Made by a program: the position numbers and the translations under genes
Shown: positions 35,566-43,884 of the stretch, piece after piece
How the letters are laid out: the number at the start of each line of letters is the position of its first letter
Position numbering within the stretch: the first letter of the stretch is position 1
Source: Terriglobia bacterium
Lineage (GTDB): Bacteria > Acidobacteriota > Terriglobia > Terriglobales > Acidobacteriaceae
Assembly (NCBI GenBank): GCA_020072585.1
Contig: JAIQGL010000030.1
Span: 62,001-126,000 of the forward strand
DNA length: 64,000 nt
Direction: 5' to 3'
The notes under the pieces: model-generated
Told to the model about the DNA's origin: nothing
The model's input: the letters and a program-made list of their open reading frames with translations, nothing else
Databases searched by the model: none

Positions 35566-36201
35566 GTGAATTGCAAAGAGGCACAGGCGCAAGTTAAGGA
35601 AAAGGCATTCGGTAAATACCATTTCAGGGCAGCGCAGCTATTAACCAGGCTGGTAAATGCCACGTATAGCCCTACGGATGCGGCGCGGGACATTGAAGGT
35701 GTACCTATTAAGAAGAAAATAGCCACTATTCAAGGCTGGCTTAACGGCATCGGAAACCGGCAGCTTTTCAATCTGTTTTCTCAGCTTGAAGAAGTTACCG
35801 TTACGAAGCGGGTGCCGGGTTGGATTACAGTGGTGCTGAACCTAGAACCACTCAAGACGGCAGAAAAGGCTACACACAAGGCCAAGCGTACACTTGCACA
35901 ACGTGCAGCAGACCGCGCTAGTAAGGCGCGGCAGACCTATGCGGAGAAGAGAAAGGCTGCACGTTTGACAGACGCGGCCACAGCCATGCGGGAACACAAA
36001 GAAAGATTCTTTGATACCGTGCTCAAAAGTGGATACAGCGCGGAAACGCTGCACAAACATGGTTCACTGATTAAGGCAGAAACGCCAAAGGCCGATACCG
36101 TGGAGGACAAATCAGCCTCCCCGCTAAAGCCCTTGCCCGTTGCACCTGTGCCGGTGGTGCACACAGTGCGCCGTGGTCCTATCAAGGTCGCCGGGCAATG
36201 A
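35566..36201 (+). CDS. Hypothetical element protein
   Basis: I take the GTG at 35566 as the start (211 aa) because AGGGAG lies 6 nt upstream; the ORF track extends 38 codons further without support. The N-terminal half is mixed helical (KYHFRAAQLLTRLVNATYSP ... KKKIATIQGWLNGIG). The centre is strongly basic and Ala/Arg-rich (THKAKRTLAQRAADRASKAR...), and the C-terminus is Pro-rich. The stop overlaps the next start (ATGA). The basic middle suggests nucleic-acid binding. No family recognised. Confidence 0.6.
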   Translation: MNCKEAQAQVKEKAFGKYHFRAAQLLTRLVNATYSPTDAARDIEGVPIKKKIATIQGWLNGIGNRQLFNLFSQLEEVTVTKRVPGWITVVLNLEPLKTAEKATHKAKRTLAQRAADRASKARQTYAEKRKAARLTDAATAMREHKERFFDTVLKSGYSAETLHKHGSLIKAETPKADTVEDKSASPLKPLPVAPVPVVHTVRRGPIKVAGQ

Positions 36202-36857
36202 CGCGCCAGGTTGCTAACGAAGTCAGCGCCACCCGCGCCCGCCTAGTCGCAGCCGCAAAGAACACTGCGCCGGTCACGCGCCGGGCGGCAGCACAAATGT
36301 GCAACGATCTGAGACAGTGGTCCACGTGGAAGCTGGAAGGTTTGGAGCTGCCCAGGTTGCCGCGCCGGATACGCGTAGGACTTGCAAAGCCCGCACACAG
36401 TGCAAAGAAAGTATCTGCGTCCAACTTGGACGCTCATAGGTTAGAAAAAATAAATTCGGAAAACGTGCAAAAACAGAAACCAGCCGCTACTAAGTTGTTG
36501 GGCGGGGCACTTCCAACACAAAAAATGTTGGAATACCTGGCCGCTGATTATGGCGTGTGCATTGCAATCGCAATGGCCATCACGCACAGCGACCAAACGG
36601 CGGAAGAAGTAGTGTCCGAGTGTACCGCGTCGGCTGTTGAGCAAATACAGGCCGGGAAGGTCCGCGCTGACAACGCCGAAAAGTTCCACGCGTGGCTGCA
36701 CACGATTGTGCGCCGCAACGCAATGCGCCGCGCCGGTCAGTCTGAAAGCACGTTCGTTGAATATGTTGAACAAGGCACCAGCGTTGACTTTGGATGCACA
36801 GAGTTCGACCACGCCCGCGTGTGGGGAACCGGCAAAGGTATGCCCCACGCAGAGTAG
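36198..36857 (+). CDS. Sigma-region-2-like protein without region 4
   Basis: This 219-aa protein starts in an ATGA overlap. The first 90 residues are basic. Residues about 108-180 (YLAADYGVCIAIAMAITHSD...AEEVVSEC...AEKFHAWLHTIVRRNAMRRA) resemble ECF sigma-factor region 2, including the 'AEEVVSE' core-binding helix and the 'F.AWL..I.RN..' helix that contacts the -10 element. No region 4 follows; the tail is short and acidic-neutral. If it folds like region 2 it could be a phage transcription factor redirecting or blocking RNA polymerase. The similarity is a pattern judgement, not a search result. Confidence 0.5.
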   Translation: MTRQVANEVSATRARLVAAAKNTAPVTRRAAAQMCNDLRQWSTWKLEGLELPRLPRRIRVGLAKPAHSAKKVSASNLDAHRLEKINSENVQKQKPAATKLLGGALPTQKMLEYLAADYGVCIAIAMAITHSDQTAEEVVSECTASAVEQIQAGKVRADNAEKFHAWLHTIVRRNAMRRAGQSESTFVEYVEQGTSVDFGCTEFDHARVWGTGKGMPHAE

Positions 36858-37145
36858 TTTTTAAGTTTGAGCCAACAACCGATGCCGCCCGCAGTAAGCG
36901 GGGTATCCGTTCAATGGAACGGTACGGCACACCCCGTTGCTGGCCAAAGATTCCGCACTGTCAAATCCTTAGCGTCGGCGCGGGATAAAGCCCGCCGTTG
37001 CATGACCACAATGGCGGGCAACCATTTCAAAGATTGTGTTCGCTGCCTACCTACTTCAGGGCAGAGGACACCAGCCGGGCCGCTTCTTTGGGGAGAGCCG
37101 CCCGGCTTTTCTAACTTTCACGTCCAACGAAGGGAAAACCACCAA

Positions 37146-38597
37146 ATGTCTTTTGTAGTTATTTCGATGGACGATAGCAGCGCCGTTGCTTGCTCTGAAG
37201 ATCGCGCCGGTATCGGCGGCGGTCCTGATGGGACACCCTTTGTTCTTGTGCCGGGCAACCACATAAAGAGCTTTGCTGTAAACCCGCAAATGCTTTTCGC
37301 CATCGTTGGACGCGTGACCGCAGCCAATGCAGTGAAACGCGCCGTTGCTGCGCTGGGCCACTTCAGCTTCGCACGGCTGGCCGCTATCATTCCGGCCATT
37401 GCAAGAGCGGCGCGTGACCAAGAAGGCGCAGGCGCAAGGTTGAACATGTCGCTTGCAGGTTGGGACGCAGAAGCCCAGAAAATGCGCGCCGTGATTTGGA
37501 ATATCTGGGGCGATCAAGACGACCACAAGCAGATTGATGTGGAACCCAAGCGCGGCGGCGAACGCTGTTATTGGGTTCTCGGTTCTAGTGAAGAAGCGCA
37601 AACCATGGCGCTTAATCTAATGGTTGGCGCAAAGGTTCCCGATGCCTTCGCAGGCGTTTTTGCAAAGTTGTCAGACAGGTTCCCGGAGATTGGAAACGTT
37701 CTTACCGTTAACGCGGTATCGCGTCCCACAGGTGGCATATGCCGCGTGCAAGATTTGACCGACGGTGCTAGCTACGTTAAGACACCGCCCAACCAGGTGC
37801 AATATATTAGCGCCACGACCGGCAAGGTTCCGGCGTCAACAATGCTTAATACCCAAGGCGCGATTGTTCCCGCCGTGGGTGTGCCTGTAACAGTTAACCT
37901 ATCGCCAACTTCAATAGAAGTTGTAACAACGAACCAAACGCGGTGGTTTGGCGACGGCGCGACTATCACCGTGCTGGCTACGGACACAACATTTTCAGGT
38001 CTAGCCAATAGCACCACGTACTACCTATACATGCGTTATAACGTAGTGACTGGTGTTATTTCTTTTGGTCACGGCGCGGGAACACCACCGACAAGCCCTA
38101 GTTCGCAGTTCGCTGCCAACTGCTCTTTTGATGGGTTTTCACCGCTGGGCTTGTTGATTATTACAACACAAGCATCGGGCGGCACTGGTGGAAGTGGCGG
38201 CGGTTCATCTGATACCGGCGGCTGCCCATCGGGTGATGAACTTGTGAACGTGCAGGGCCGTGGCGTGATTGCGGCGCGTGACGTTGTGGCAGGTGATTTA
38301 ATCCTTGGCGAGAACCTGGCAACGGGTGAAGACGTTTGGCGGCGCGTAACCAGCGTTGAAAAACGGCCTAATTCCACCTGGCGAATCGTGGATGGTCACC
38401 GCGTAACGCAGAGGGAAACCATTTGGTACAACGGCGCATGGGTGCCCGCGTACACAGTGTCGAAAGAAATTGACGTTCGAGTGGGCTGCACTTGTTTCAT
38501 AGCTGTTGAGGCAGAGACACATGACGACCACAATTACCGACTTGTCGGCGGTGAGCGTAGTTTAACAATACACAATCCGATTTTACCAAGGTCGTAA
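37146..38597 (+). CDS. Element protein with C-terminal Hint (hedgehog/intein) domain
   Basis: The likely start is the ATG at 37146 (483 aa), preceded by AAGGGA; the ORF-track extension to 36867 lacks support. Residues 1-200 form an alpha/beta domain (MSFVVISMDDSSAVACSEDR...) whose opening strands recall Ntn-hydrolase/proteasome folds (weak). About 200-340 is beta-rich and structural-looking, followed by a Gly/Ser linker (GGTGGSGGGSSDTGG). Residues 360-483 match a Hint module: Cys360 after the linker, GRGVIAARDVVAGDLIL, DGHRV...W...WVPAYTV, and the C-terminal block DDHNYRLVGG...TIHN. The residue after HN is Pro and the protein ends five residues later. Splicing is therefore unlikely, but Cys-driven cleavage or ester transfer at residue 360 is conceivable. 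It sits next to a fibre-like gene. Confidence 0.65.
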   Translation: MSFVVISMDDSSAVACSEDRAGIGGGPDGTPFVLVPGNHIKSFAVNPQMLFAIVGRVTAANAVKRAVAALGHFSFARLAAIIPAIARAARDQEGAGARLNMSLAGWDAEAQKMRAVIWNIWGDQDDHKQIDVEPKRGGERCYWVLGSSEEAQTMALNLMVGAKVPDAFAGVFAKLSDRFPEIGNVLTVNAVSRPTGGICRVQDLTDGASYVKTPPNQVQYISATTGKVPASTMLNTQGAIVPAVGVPVTVNLSPTSIEVVTTNQTRWFGDGATITVLATDTTFSGLANSTTYYLYMRYNVVTGVISFGHGAGTPPTSPSSQFAANCSFDGFSPLGLLIITTQASGGTGGSGGGSSDTGGCPSGDELVNVQGRGVIAARDVVAGDLILGENLATGEDVWRRVTSVEKRPNSTWRIVDGHRVTQRETIWYNGAWVPAYTVSKEIDVRVGCTCFIAVEAETHDDHNYRLVGGERSLTIHNPILPRS

Positions 38598-38600
38598 TCA

Positions 38601-38951
38601 ATGTCAGTAAAAGTGTGGATGCTATCGCAATTCTACGTGGATGATAGTTTGGAAATTCATCCACGTTCACAAATGCACCCAGTTGCGCATGACTACGCTG
38701 ACGAAGATCATACACCCGTCCGTCCTATTGATGAGGATGGCTGGGCGCTGGTTAAAGTCACAACAGATCATGAACGTATTGCACTGGCCAAGCAAGACTC
38801 GCGCATTGTTTACGTGGGTACGCCATGGAACGCGCCGCCCGCAAAAATGCTGGAAGTTTACGCAGACAAGCTGGGCAGCGACACATATTCTATGGTTGGT
38901 CAAGTGCTACTGAAATTGGCAGAGACCGAACCGTTGTACCTACCGCAATAA
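38601..38951 (+). CDS. Hypothetical element protein
   Basis: This 116-aa protein starts 3 nt after the Hint-protein stop, so the two are probably cotranslated. It is acidic and mixed alpha/beta (MSVKVWMLSQFYVDDSLEIH...), with no signal peptide or membrane segment. No family recognised. Its position between the Hint protein and the fibre-like protein suggests a structural accessory or chaperone role. Confidence 0.55.
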   Translation: MSVKVWMLSQFYVDDSLEIHPRSQMHPVAHDYADEDHTPVRPIDEDGWALVKVTTDHERIALAKQDSRIVYVGTPWNAPPAKMLEVYADKLGSDTYSMVGQVLLKLAETEPLYLPQ

Positions 38952-38978
38952 CGTGCACACAGTGCAAAGGAATAACCA

Positions 38979-40433
38979 ATGCCAGTAGTTCCTGCAATAA
39001 CCTTCGGTCAAAGCCCAGCGGGCTTACCGTACGTCCGCCCTAATGTGGGCGCTTTTAATCTGCGTGGCGCTTGGGATTCCGCAACCGTGTACACGTCGTA
39101 CGACGTTGTAACATTCGGCGGGTCGGTCTATGCGGCGCGCATCAGTAACGTGAACGTCACACCCGGCACATCGGATGCAAATTGGATGCAGATTATCCCG
39201 GCGTCTGCGGGCGTCACTAGCGTAGCTCTCACGGTGCCCGCTATTCTTTCCGTAGCGGGTTCCCCGATTACCACCAGCGGAACCCTTGCGGTGTCCCTGG
39301 TAAACCAAGCGGCAAACAAGGTGTGGTCTGGGCCGACTACCGGAGCGGATGCAGCGCCTACGTTTCGTGTGTTGGTTGCCGCTGATTTACCAACGGTCAC
39401 CACGGCAAAAGGCGGCACGGGCGTAGACCTATCCGCAAGCGGCTCTACAACGGCGTTTCTTGCACAGGATGCAAGTCATGTAGTGTCGGCCAGGGCGATT
39501 GTTGCTGCTGATTTACCAGTGGTCACTCTAGCAAAGGGTGGTACCGGCGTAGATTTGTCGGCAAGTGGCGGCACCACAAAGATTTTGGCGCAGGACGCCA
39601 GCCACGTAGTTTCAGCGCGTGATTTGGTGGGTGCAGATTTACCAGCACCGGGAGCTTCGTCCAAGGGCGGAGTTTTCAGTAAAGCCGCTGTGTCACATCA
39701 GTTCTTAACATCAATCGGCACTGATTCGTCCATAGGACAGGCGCAACCTGCATTCTCGGATATTTCCGGTAGTGTCGCTGCATCGCAGTTGCCGAATCCT
39801 AGCGCAAGTACGTTGGGCGGTGTGGAATCCATCGCGGCTGTTACGCATAATTTCTTAACATCAATCAGCACCAGCGGAGTTCCTGCGCAAGCACAGCCAG
39901 CGTTGGCGGACCTAAGCGACGCTTCCACAGTTGCCACGTTGTCGGGTTCGCAGACGTTGACGAACAAGGTGTTAAACGGTGCAGGTAGCGGCAACAGCGT
40001 TAATCTGTTGGACTTCCAAGGCCCACTGTCACCGATAACTGGTGATTCAACAGACCACACAATGTTTTCGTACGTCATACCTGCCAACACGATTCAAACA
40101 GGCAAAGGAATTTCAATAAAGTGCGTATTCCAGCACACCACAGGCAGTAGCTCTGTCACGTACAAACTCATACTTGGCAGTACCACACTGTTTTCGATTG
40201 GTGACGCGGGCACGTCTTTGATTACAACGGATGCAGAGATGTTCGCTAATGGTAACCAGACCACACAGGTAGGGTCTATACATGGCAGTGACGGCGCTAC
40301 GATAACGATTAACAACTTGCTTACATCCGGCGCAGAGAACTTGGCCAATGCCTTGACTTTGAAGTGGACATTCAACGTTGCGAACACGAACGCAGTAACG
40401 CCTTCGCTATTCGTTGTGAAGCTGATTCAGTAA
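38979..40433 (+). CDS. Tail-fibre-like / receptor-binding structural protein
   Basis: This 484-aa protein starts at an ATG with AAAGGAAT upstream. The N-terminus (about 27-72: GAWDSATVYTSYDVVTFGGS ... W) has the W..xxxYxxxDVV..xGxxY.A pattern of carbohydrate-binding or fibre-attachment modules common in phage tail proteins. The middle contains two close copies of a roughly 46-residue unit (TAKGGTGVDLSASGS, then LAQDASHVVSAR..V.ADLP) and further Gly/Ser/Ala shaft-like sequence. The C-terminus is a beta-rich domain resembling trimeric fibre heads. It is the last rightward gene before a strong bidirectional terminator. An element without recognisable tail genes but with a fibre could retarget a helper's tail. 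Confidence 0.7.
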   Translation: MPVVPAITFGQSPAGLPYVRPNVGAFNLRGAWDSATVYTSYDVVTFGGSVYAARISNVNVTPGTSDANWMQIIPASAGVTSVALTVPAILSVAGSPITTSGTLAVSLVNQAANKVWSGPTTGADAAPTFRVLVAADLPTVTTAKGGTGVDLSASGSTTAFLAQDASHVVSARAIVAADLPVVTLAKGGTGVDLSASGGTTKILAQDASHVVSARDLVGADLPAPGASSKGGVFSKAAVSHQFLTSIGTDSSIGQAQPAFSDISGSVAASQLPNPSASTLGGVESIAAVTHNFLTSISTSGVPAQAQPALADLSDASTVATLSGSQTLTNKVLNGAGSGNSVNLLDFQGPLSPITGDSTDHTMFSYVIPANTIQTGKGISIKCVFQHTTGSSSVTYKLILGSTTLFSIGDAGTSLITTDAEMFANGNQTTQVGSIHGSDGATITINNLLTSGAENLANALTLKWTFNVANTNAVTPSLFVVKLIQ

Positions 40434-40442
40434 ACAACAAAA

Positions 40443-40471
40443 CGCCCTCTGCTTTTGAATCGCAGAGGGCG
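40443..40471. terminator. Bidirectional terminator
   Basis: CGCCCTCTGC-ttttgaatc-GCAGAGGGCG is a 10-bp perfect stem between the convergent fibre and lipoprotein genes, flanked by A-rich (left) and T-containing (right) tracts. Confidence 0.75.
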
Positions 40472-40490
40472 CGGGTTTAAACATTGGGTT

Positions 40491-41096
40491 TTAGTTAAAG
40501 CCCAGCGGTTGCTGCCAAAGATCGTCGCAGCCCTGGATGCTTCCAGTAACTAGTTTGCATGACGCAAGGAAACCCCGCGCTGGTACCGGCTCTGGGTCGC
40601 GGGTCAAAACAACTTCCCACGTCGAACCGTTTTCCATTGCAACGATAGAGCCGAATGCTCCGTCGCTCGAAATGAAAAGCGCGGCATGGTCTGCGCACTG
40701 CGGCGGCGGGAATTGGTCGGGCGGCGGCATTACAGCACACAACCCTTCAGAAACATTCTGCTGAGTCTCCGTACCTGCACCTGTAAAGTTAAGTTGATAC
40801 GTACCACGTCCTGCAATGCTCTGCGGGTTGCCGTCAGCGCGTTCATTGGATGACATGCTATGTAGAATCCAGTTACCAGCGCCGTCGGCAATGGCCCAGC
40901 CGTGCTCATAGAACGGGCGTGTTCCGTTGGCATTGTTGCCGTGGCCGACAAAAAGATATTTACCGTAAAACCGCGAGTTCGGGTCTGTTGTTGGTTGCGC
41001 GTGAACCGTTGTGGTGAAATCACCACCGCAGCCGGTGAAAAGAACAGCAAATAGCGTGACACACGCAATGAGTGATTTAATAGTCCTAGCCGTCAT
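40491..41096 (-). CDS. Lipoprotein (moron gene of the element)
   Basis: The likely start is the ATG at 41096 (201 aa), with GGAG 9 nt upstream, rather than 41111. It has a lipoprotein signal (MTARTIKSLIACVTLFAVLF, lipobox FTGC). The mature protein has a beta-rich pattern (SRFYGKYLFVGHG..., GNWILHSMSSNERADG, GTYQLNFTG, WEVVLTRDP) and four to five cysteines in the C-terminal half. It is transcribed against the structural genes and bounded by terminators, as is typical for lysogenic-conversion genes expressed from the prophage state. It may alter the cell surface, for instance superinfection exclusion; that is inference. Confidence 0.65.
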   Translation of the reverse strand: MTARTIKSLIACVTLFAVLFTGCGGDFTTTVHAQPTTDPNSRFYGKYLFVGHGNNANGTRPFYEHGWAIADGAGNWILHSMSSNERADGNPQSIAGRGTYQLNFTGAGTETQQNVSEGLCAVMPPPDQFPPPQCADHAALFISSDGAFGSIVAMENGSTWEVVLTRDPEPVPARGFLASCKLVTGSIQGCDDLWQQPLGFN

Positions 41097-41166
41097 ATTT
41101 GGGCGCTCCATGCCCTTGTGTTGCGGTTAGGTCAGTTCGAATGATTGGCGTCATTCGGGCTGGCCG

Positions 41167-41307
41167 TTATTTTTGACATTCCTTTTTGTGGAGTAGCCGC
41201 AACGCCTGCCTGATTACAGCCGCTACGGTCAATCCAAGTTTTTGCTGCAAGTCGGCAATGATTTTGTCGTCCGCATCAGTCTTGCGAAAGTTAATCATTT
41301 TCGACAT
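41167..41307 (-). CDS. Ribbon-helix-helix regulator, 46 aa (below ORF-track size)
   Basis: The minus-strand frame reads MSKMINFRKTDADDKIIADL, then QQKLGLTVAAVIRQALRLLH, then KKECQK and a stop. This is the Arc/CopG-type ribbon-helix-helix pattern: a short beta strand with INFRKT, helix A, a turn at GLT and helix B with VIRQAL. It is expected to be a dimeric DNA-binding repressor. It lies divergent from the portal gene, and its probable promoter contains phased repeats, so autoregulation and control of the head module are likely. Confidence 0.7.
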   Translation of the reverse strand: MSKMINFRKTDADDKIIADLQQKLGLTVAAVIRQALRLLHKKECQK

Positions 41308-41311
41308 ACAT

Positions 41312-41342
41312 ACAGTGTATAGACAGTGTGCATACCTGTCAA
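41312..41342. promoter_or_regulatory. RHH-gene promoter overlapping phased operator repeats
   Basis: On the minus strand TTGACA (41342-41337), 17 nt and TACACT (41319-41314) form a promoter. It overlaps two ACAGTGT repeats (41312-41318 and 41323-41329) spaced 11 bp, one helical turn, the geometry expected for cooperative RHH dimers. Confidence 0.55.
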
Positions 41343-41394
41343 CAACTATTTTTTAACCCCAAAGAATCAACGATATACAAGGAGCTTTAACCCA

Positions 41395-42681
41395 ATGATG
41401 AAAGCAATTAAAGCGGTCGCGGGCGAGGTTAGAGACTTCCTCAACTCGTTTTCTTCACCTGATAACGCACTCGGCATGTGGGGTGGTACGCCAGCCACAG
41501 CCGGTGTAAGCGTAACGGAAACCAGCGCCCTGCAATCTCCGGTAGTCTTTGCATGTCACCGCATTCTATCTGCACTGTTGGCGAAAACGCCTCTGCATGT
41601 TTACGAAAAGCTACCGGGCGGCGGGCGCACCATTGCGGAGAATCATCCGCTTGAAAAGTTATTCACCTGGCGCGCAAACGATGAAATGAGTGCGTTCGAG
41701 TGGAAGGAAGTTGCGCAGGTCCACTTGGTATCACGCGGGAACCATTACAGTAAGATCGAGCGTGACGGTATGGGCCGCACGGCGGGTCTTTACCCGCTAT
41801 CACCGTTCAATTGTTCGCCGTACCGCGACATGAGCAACGGGCAGATTGTTTACAAGTTTACGAACATCAACGGGTCACAGCAGAGCATTCCCGCAGCGGA
41901 CATCCTGCACATCAAGAATATTTCCCTTGAAGGTTTGGTGGGTCTGACGCCCATTCAACAGTATGCCAAGGAAGCAATCGGATTGGACATCGCGTTGCAG
42001 GCGTACGGTTCGCGGTTCATTGCGCAGGGCGGTTCAGCGTCTATGGTTGCCACGTTCAAAGGCAAACTTGACCCGGCAAAGCGCAAACAGTATGAGAAGG
42101 ATTTAGTACAGGCGCACAGCGGAGTCAATGCACATACCGCTATAGTGATGGACCAGGAAGGTGACATAAAAAACCTTTCTATCTCGCCGGAAGAAGCGCA
42201 GTTCCTTGAAACTAGGCAGTACCAAAGAGATTTAATCTCTGAATGTATCTACGGTGTGCCATCGCATTTAGTAGGCGGTCATGAGGAAACTAAAGCAGGC
42301 ATAGGTGAGCAACAATCAGCATTGTTGAGCAACACAATGTCGTCATGGTTTGCGCGGTGGGAGTCGGCATTGAATGCCAAGTTGCTGCCCGCTGGTGGTA
42401 AGTACGAAATTGGCTTTGACACCACTGAGATGGACTCGTACCGCATCATGGAAACGCTGAAGACCGTGACAGCGGCGAGACAATGGGGCATTGGCAGCGG
42501 CAACGAAGGCCGAAAGTTAATCGGCTGGAATCCCTACAACGCAGGTGCGTCGAAAGACCCAGCGGATAAGCTCTGGCGTCCTGTGAATATGGTTCCTATA
42601 TCGGAAGAATCTGAAAATATGTTGCCAGTTGCGCCGGGCACGGTAGTGGACAACAAAGCAGACGCGGCTGGTGACCAGTGA
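41395..42681 (+). CDS. HK97-family phage portal protein
   Basis: The ATG at 41395 (428 aa) follows AAGGAG; the ORF-track start at 41326 would overlap the operator region. The family hallmarks are VTETSALQSPVVFACHRIL, a ...HPLEKLF...NDEMSAFEWKE segment, DILHIKNISLEGLVGLTPIQ, and the C-terminal wing around PSHLVGGHEETKAGIGEQQS. The protein would form the dodecameric portal through which DNA enters the capsid. It is the first gene of the head module, but no large terminase is encoded next to it, which is where one would be expected. It overlaps the following small gene by 4 nt. Confidence 0.9.
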   Translation: MMKAIKAVAGEVRDFLNSFSSPDNALGMWGGTPATAGVSVTETSALQSPVVFACHRILSALLAKTPLHVYEKLPGGGRTIAENHPLEKLFTWRANDEMSAFEWKEVAQVHLVSRGNHYSKIERDGMGRTAGLYPLSPFNCSPYRDMSNGQIVYKFTNINGSQQSIPAADILHIKNISLEGLVGLTPIQQYAKEAIGLDIALQAYGSRFIAQGGSASMVATFKGKLDPAKRKQYEKDLVQAHSGVNAHTAIVMDQEGDIKNLSISPEEAQFLETRQYQRDLISECIYGVPSHLVGGHEETKAGIGEQQSALLSNTMSSWFARWESALNAKLLPAGGKYEIGFDTTEMDSYRIMETLKTVTAARQWGIGSGNEGRKLIGWNPYNAGASKDPADKLWRPVNMVPISEESENMLPVAPGTVVDNKADAAGDQ

Positions 42682-42860
42682 ACGACCCAGAAAAGACCAT
42701 AGCTTTACAGCGCGATTTGCTCTTGTTCCGCGCCGCTGTTATTGAGCGGTACGAAGTCATGCTTCGGGAAGCACACAAACGAGTGCTTGAGCTTGAGCAG
42801 ATCATCGAAGTGAATCGCTTGGTTAGTTCCGGTGCGTGCGAGAGGGCAGCACAGGCGTAA
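42678..42860 (+). CDS. Small coiled-coil protein after the portal
   Basis: This 60-aa protein starts with GTG in a GTGA overlap with the portal stop. It is almost entirely one helix with heptad-like hydrophobic spacing (LLLFRAAVIERYEVMLREAH...VLELEQIIEV). It could be a small scaffold or adaptor. No family recognised. Confidence 0.5.
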   Translation: MNDPEKTIALQRDLLLFRAAVIERYEVMLREAHKRVLELEQIIEVNRLVSSGACERAAQA

Positions 42861-43206
42861 AGATTGCAGGCGAGGTTGTGCGGGGCGCTCTACCTCGTTG
42901 TGCAGGGCGGTTACTATCCGACGTGGTGACCGCCCACCTATTTTTTCTGCACCGTGTGCGCCGCTTGGTAGCCCTTTGAAAACGCGGACAACCAACCGCA
43001 AAGGGATGAGTAACTAGGGCTATCAAGTAGTGCACACGTTTGCAAACAAGCTTCTGTCTTTTTACTAATGAAATGTTTTGGGCAGAAGGTCATGGCGGTA
43101 AGCTACGCGGGCTGCAAAGATTCGGCTGGTTGCTTAGGTAGGCTGCCAGTGTCGCCCTTTGTGACCGCGTGGCTTGCACCTTTCCAAACCTAAGGAGAAC
43201 AACAGA
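42861..43206. other. Noncoding stretch within the head module
   Basis: No convincing ORF. A 10-bp palindrome GTTTGCAAAC lies near 43035-43044. The 3' end contains AAGGAG, the ribosome-binding site of the next gene. Confidence 0.4.
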
Positions 43207-43488
43207 ATGAAATACTCTAAAACACAGAACACACTGGCACTGGAAGCAGAAAGCAACAGTGACCACAAGGCATTGGAAGTGCTGAAGGACGTTCTAGGTT
43301 GCTACGGTGTAAGCAACGCCGCGCACGACCTTGTAGGCGTCCACAAGTTTGCTGCCTATCTGTTTGAGGACCGCACACTCAGCGCAGTTGAACCGTCTGA
43401 CATCGCAGTGACGATGTTTACTGAGGCATCCCAAGAAAAGATTGCTGAAGCAAAGCGAGTAGCCAAGGAAGCCGCGCCGGTCGCATAG
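43207..43488 (+). CDS. Hypothetical element protein
   Basis: I take the ATG at 43207 (93 aa) as the start, 7 nt after AAGGAG; the ORF-track start is 11 codons earlier. It is an acidic, mostly helical protein (ALEAESNSDHKALEVLKDVL...). It ends 3 nt before the HNH gene. It sits where a small terminase might be expected, but no HTH or terminase signature is visible. Confidence 0.55.
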   Translation: MKYSKTQNTLALEAESNSDHKALEVLKDVLGCYGVSNAAHDLVGVHKFAAYLFEDRTLSAVEPSDIAVTMFTEASQEKIAEAKRVAKEAAPVA

Positions 43489-43491
43489 CAA

Positions 43492-43884
43492 ATGCCAAGG
43501 CGAGAGTGTTGCGAACCTGGTTGCAGAGCACTGACGACAGACACCCGCTGCCCCAAGCACACCAAGGGTGACAACAGCAACAAACGCCACGACCGCGCCA
43601 GGAACGCAGCGGACCCATTGCGCAAGCTGTACAGCACTGCAAGGTGGTTAAGAACACGGCATGACGCGTTGGTAGACAACCCTGTGTGTATGCGCTGCCA
43701 ACAACAAGCGGCGTCCGTTGCAGATCATGTGATTCCCGCGAGGGTTTATTGCGCTGGTGACCCAGAGCGGTTCTTTGATAGGTCGAACATCCAAACGCTG
43801 TGTGATGCGCCGCCGAATAGCTGCCACCATAGGAAGACCGGCGAGGATGTAACAAAGTACGGACTCATTGCAAAGACATGGTAG
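43492..43884 (+). CDS. HNH endonuclease (phage head-module type)
   Basis: In this 130-aa protein an N-terminal zinc-binding segment (CCEPGCRAL...RCPKH) and CMRCQ precede the HNH core ADHVIPARVYCAGDPERFFD ... SNIQTLC ... CHHRKTGED, with the expected His, Asn and His. Phage HNH proteins of this type lie beside terminase and portal genes and take part in specific DNA cleavage during packaging. Here the enzyme is present without a recognisable terminase, which is unusual. Confidence 0.85.
   Translation: MPRRECCEPGCRALTTDTRCPKHTKGDNSNKRHDRARNAADPLRKLYSTARWLRTRHDALVDNPVCMRCQQQAASVADHVIPARVYCAGDPERFFDRSNIQTLCDAPPNSCHHRKTGEDVTKYGLIAKTW

Noticed and set aside
36867-37145. N-terminal extension of the Hint-protein ORF
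   Set aside because: The residues look random, and a ribosome-binding site precedes the internal ATG at 37146.
43207-43488. Small terminase subunit
   Set aside because: Position fits but no HTH or terminase-like pattern is visible, so it is left as hypothetical.
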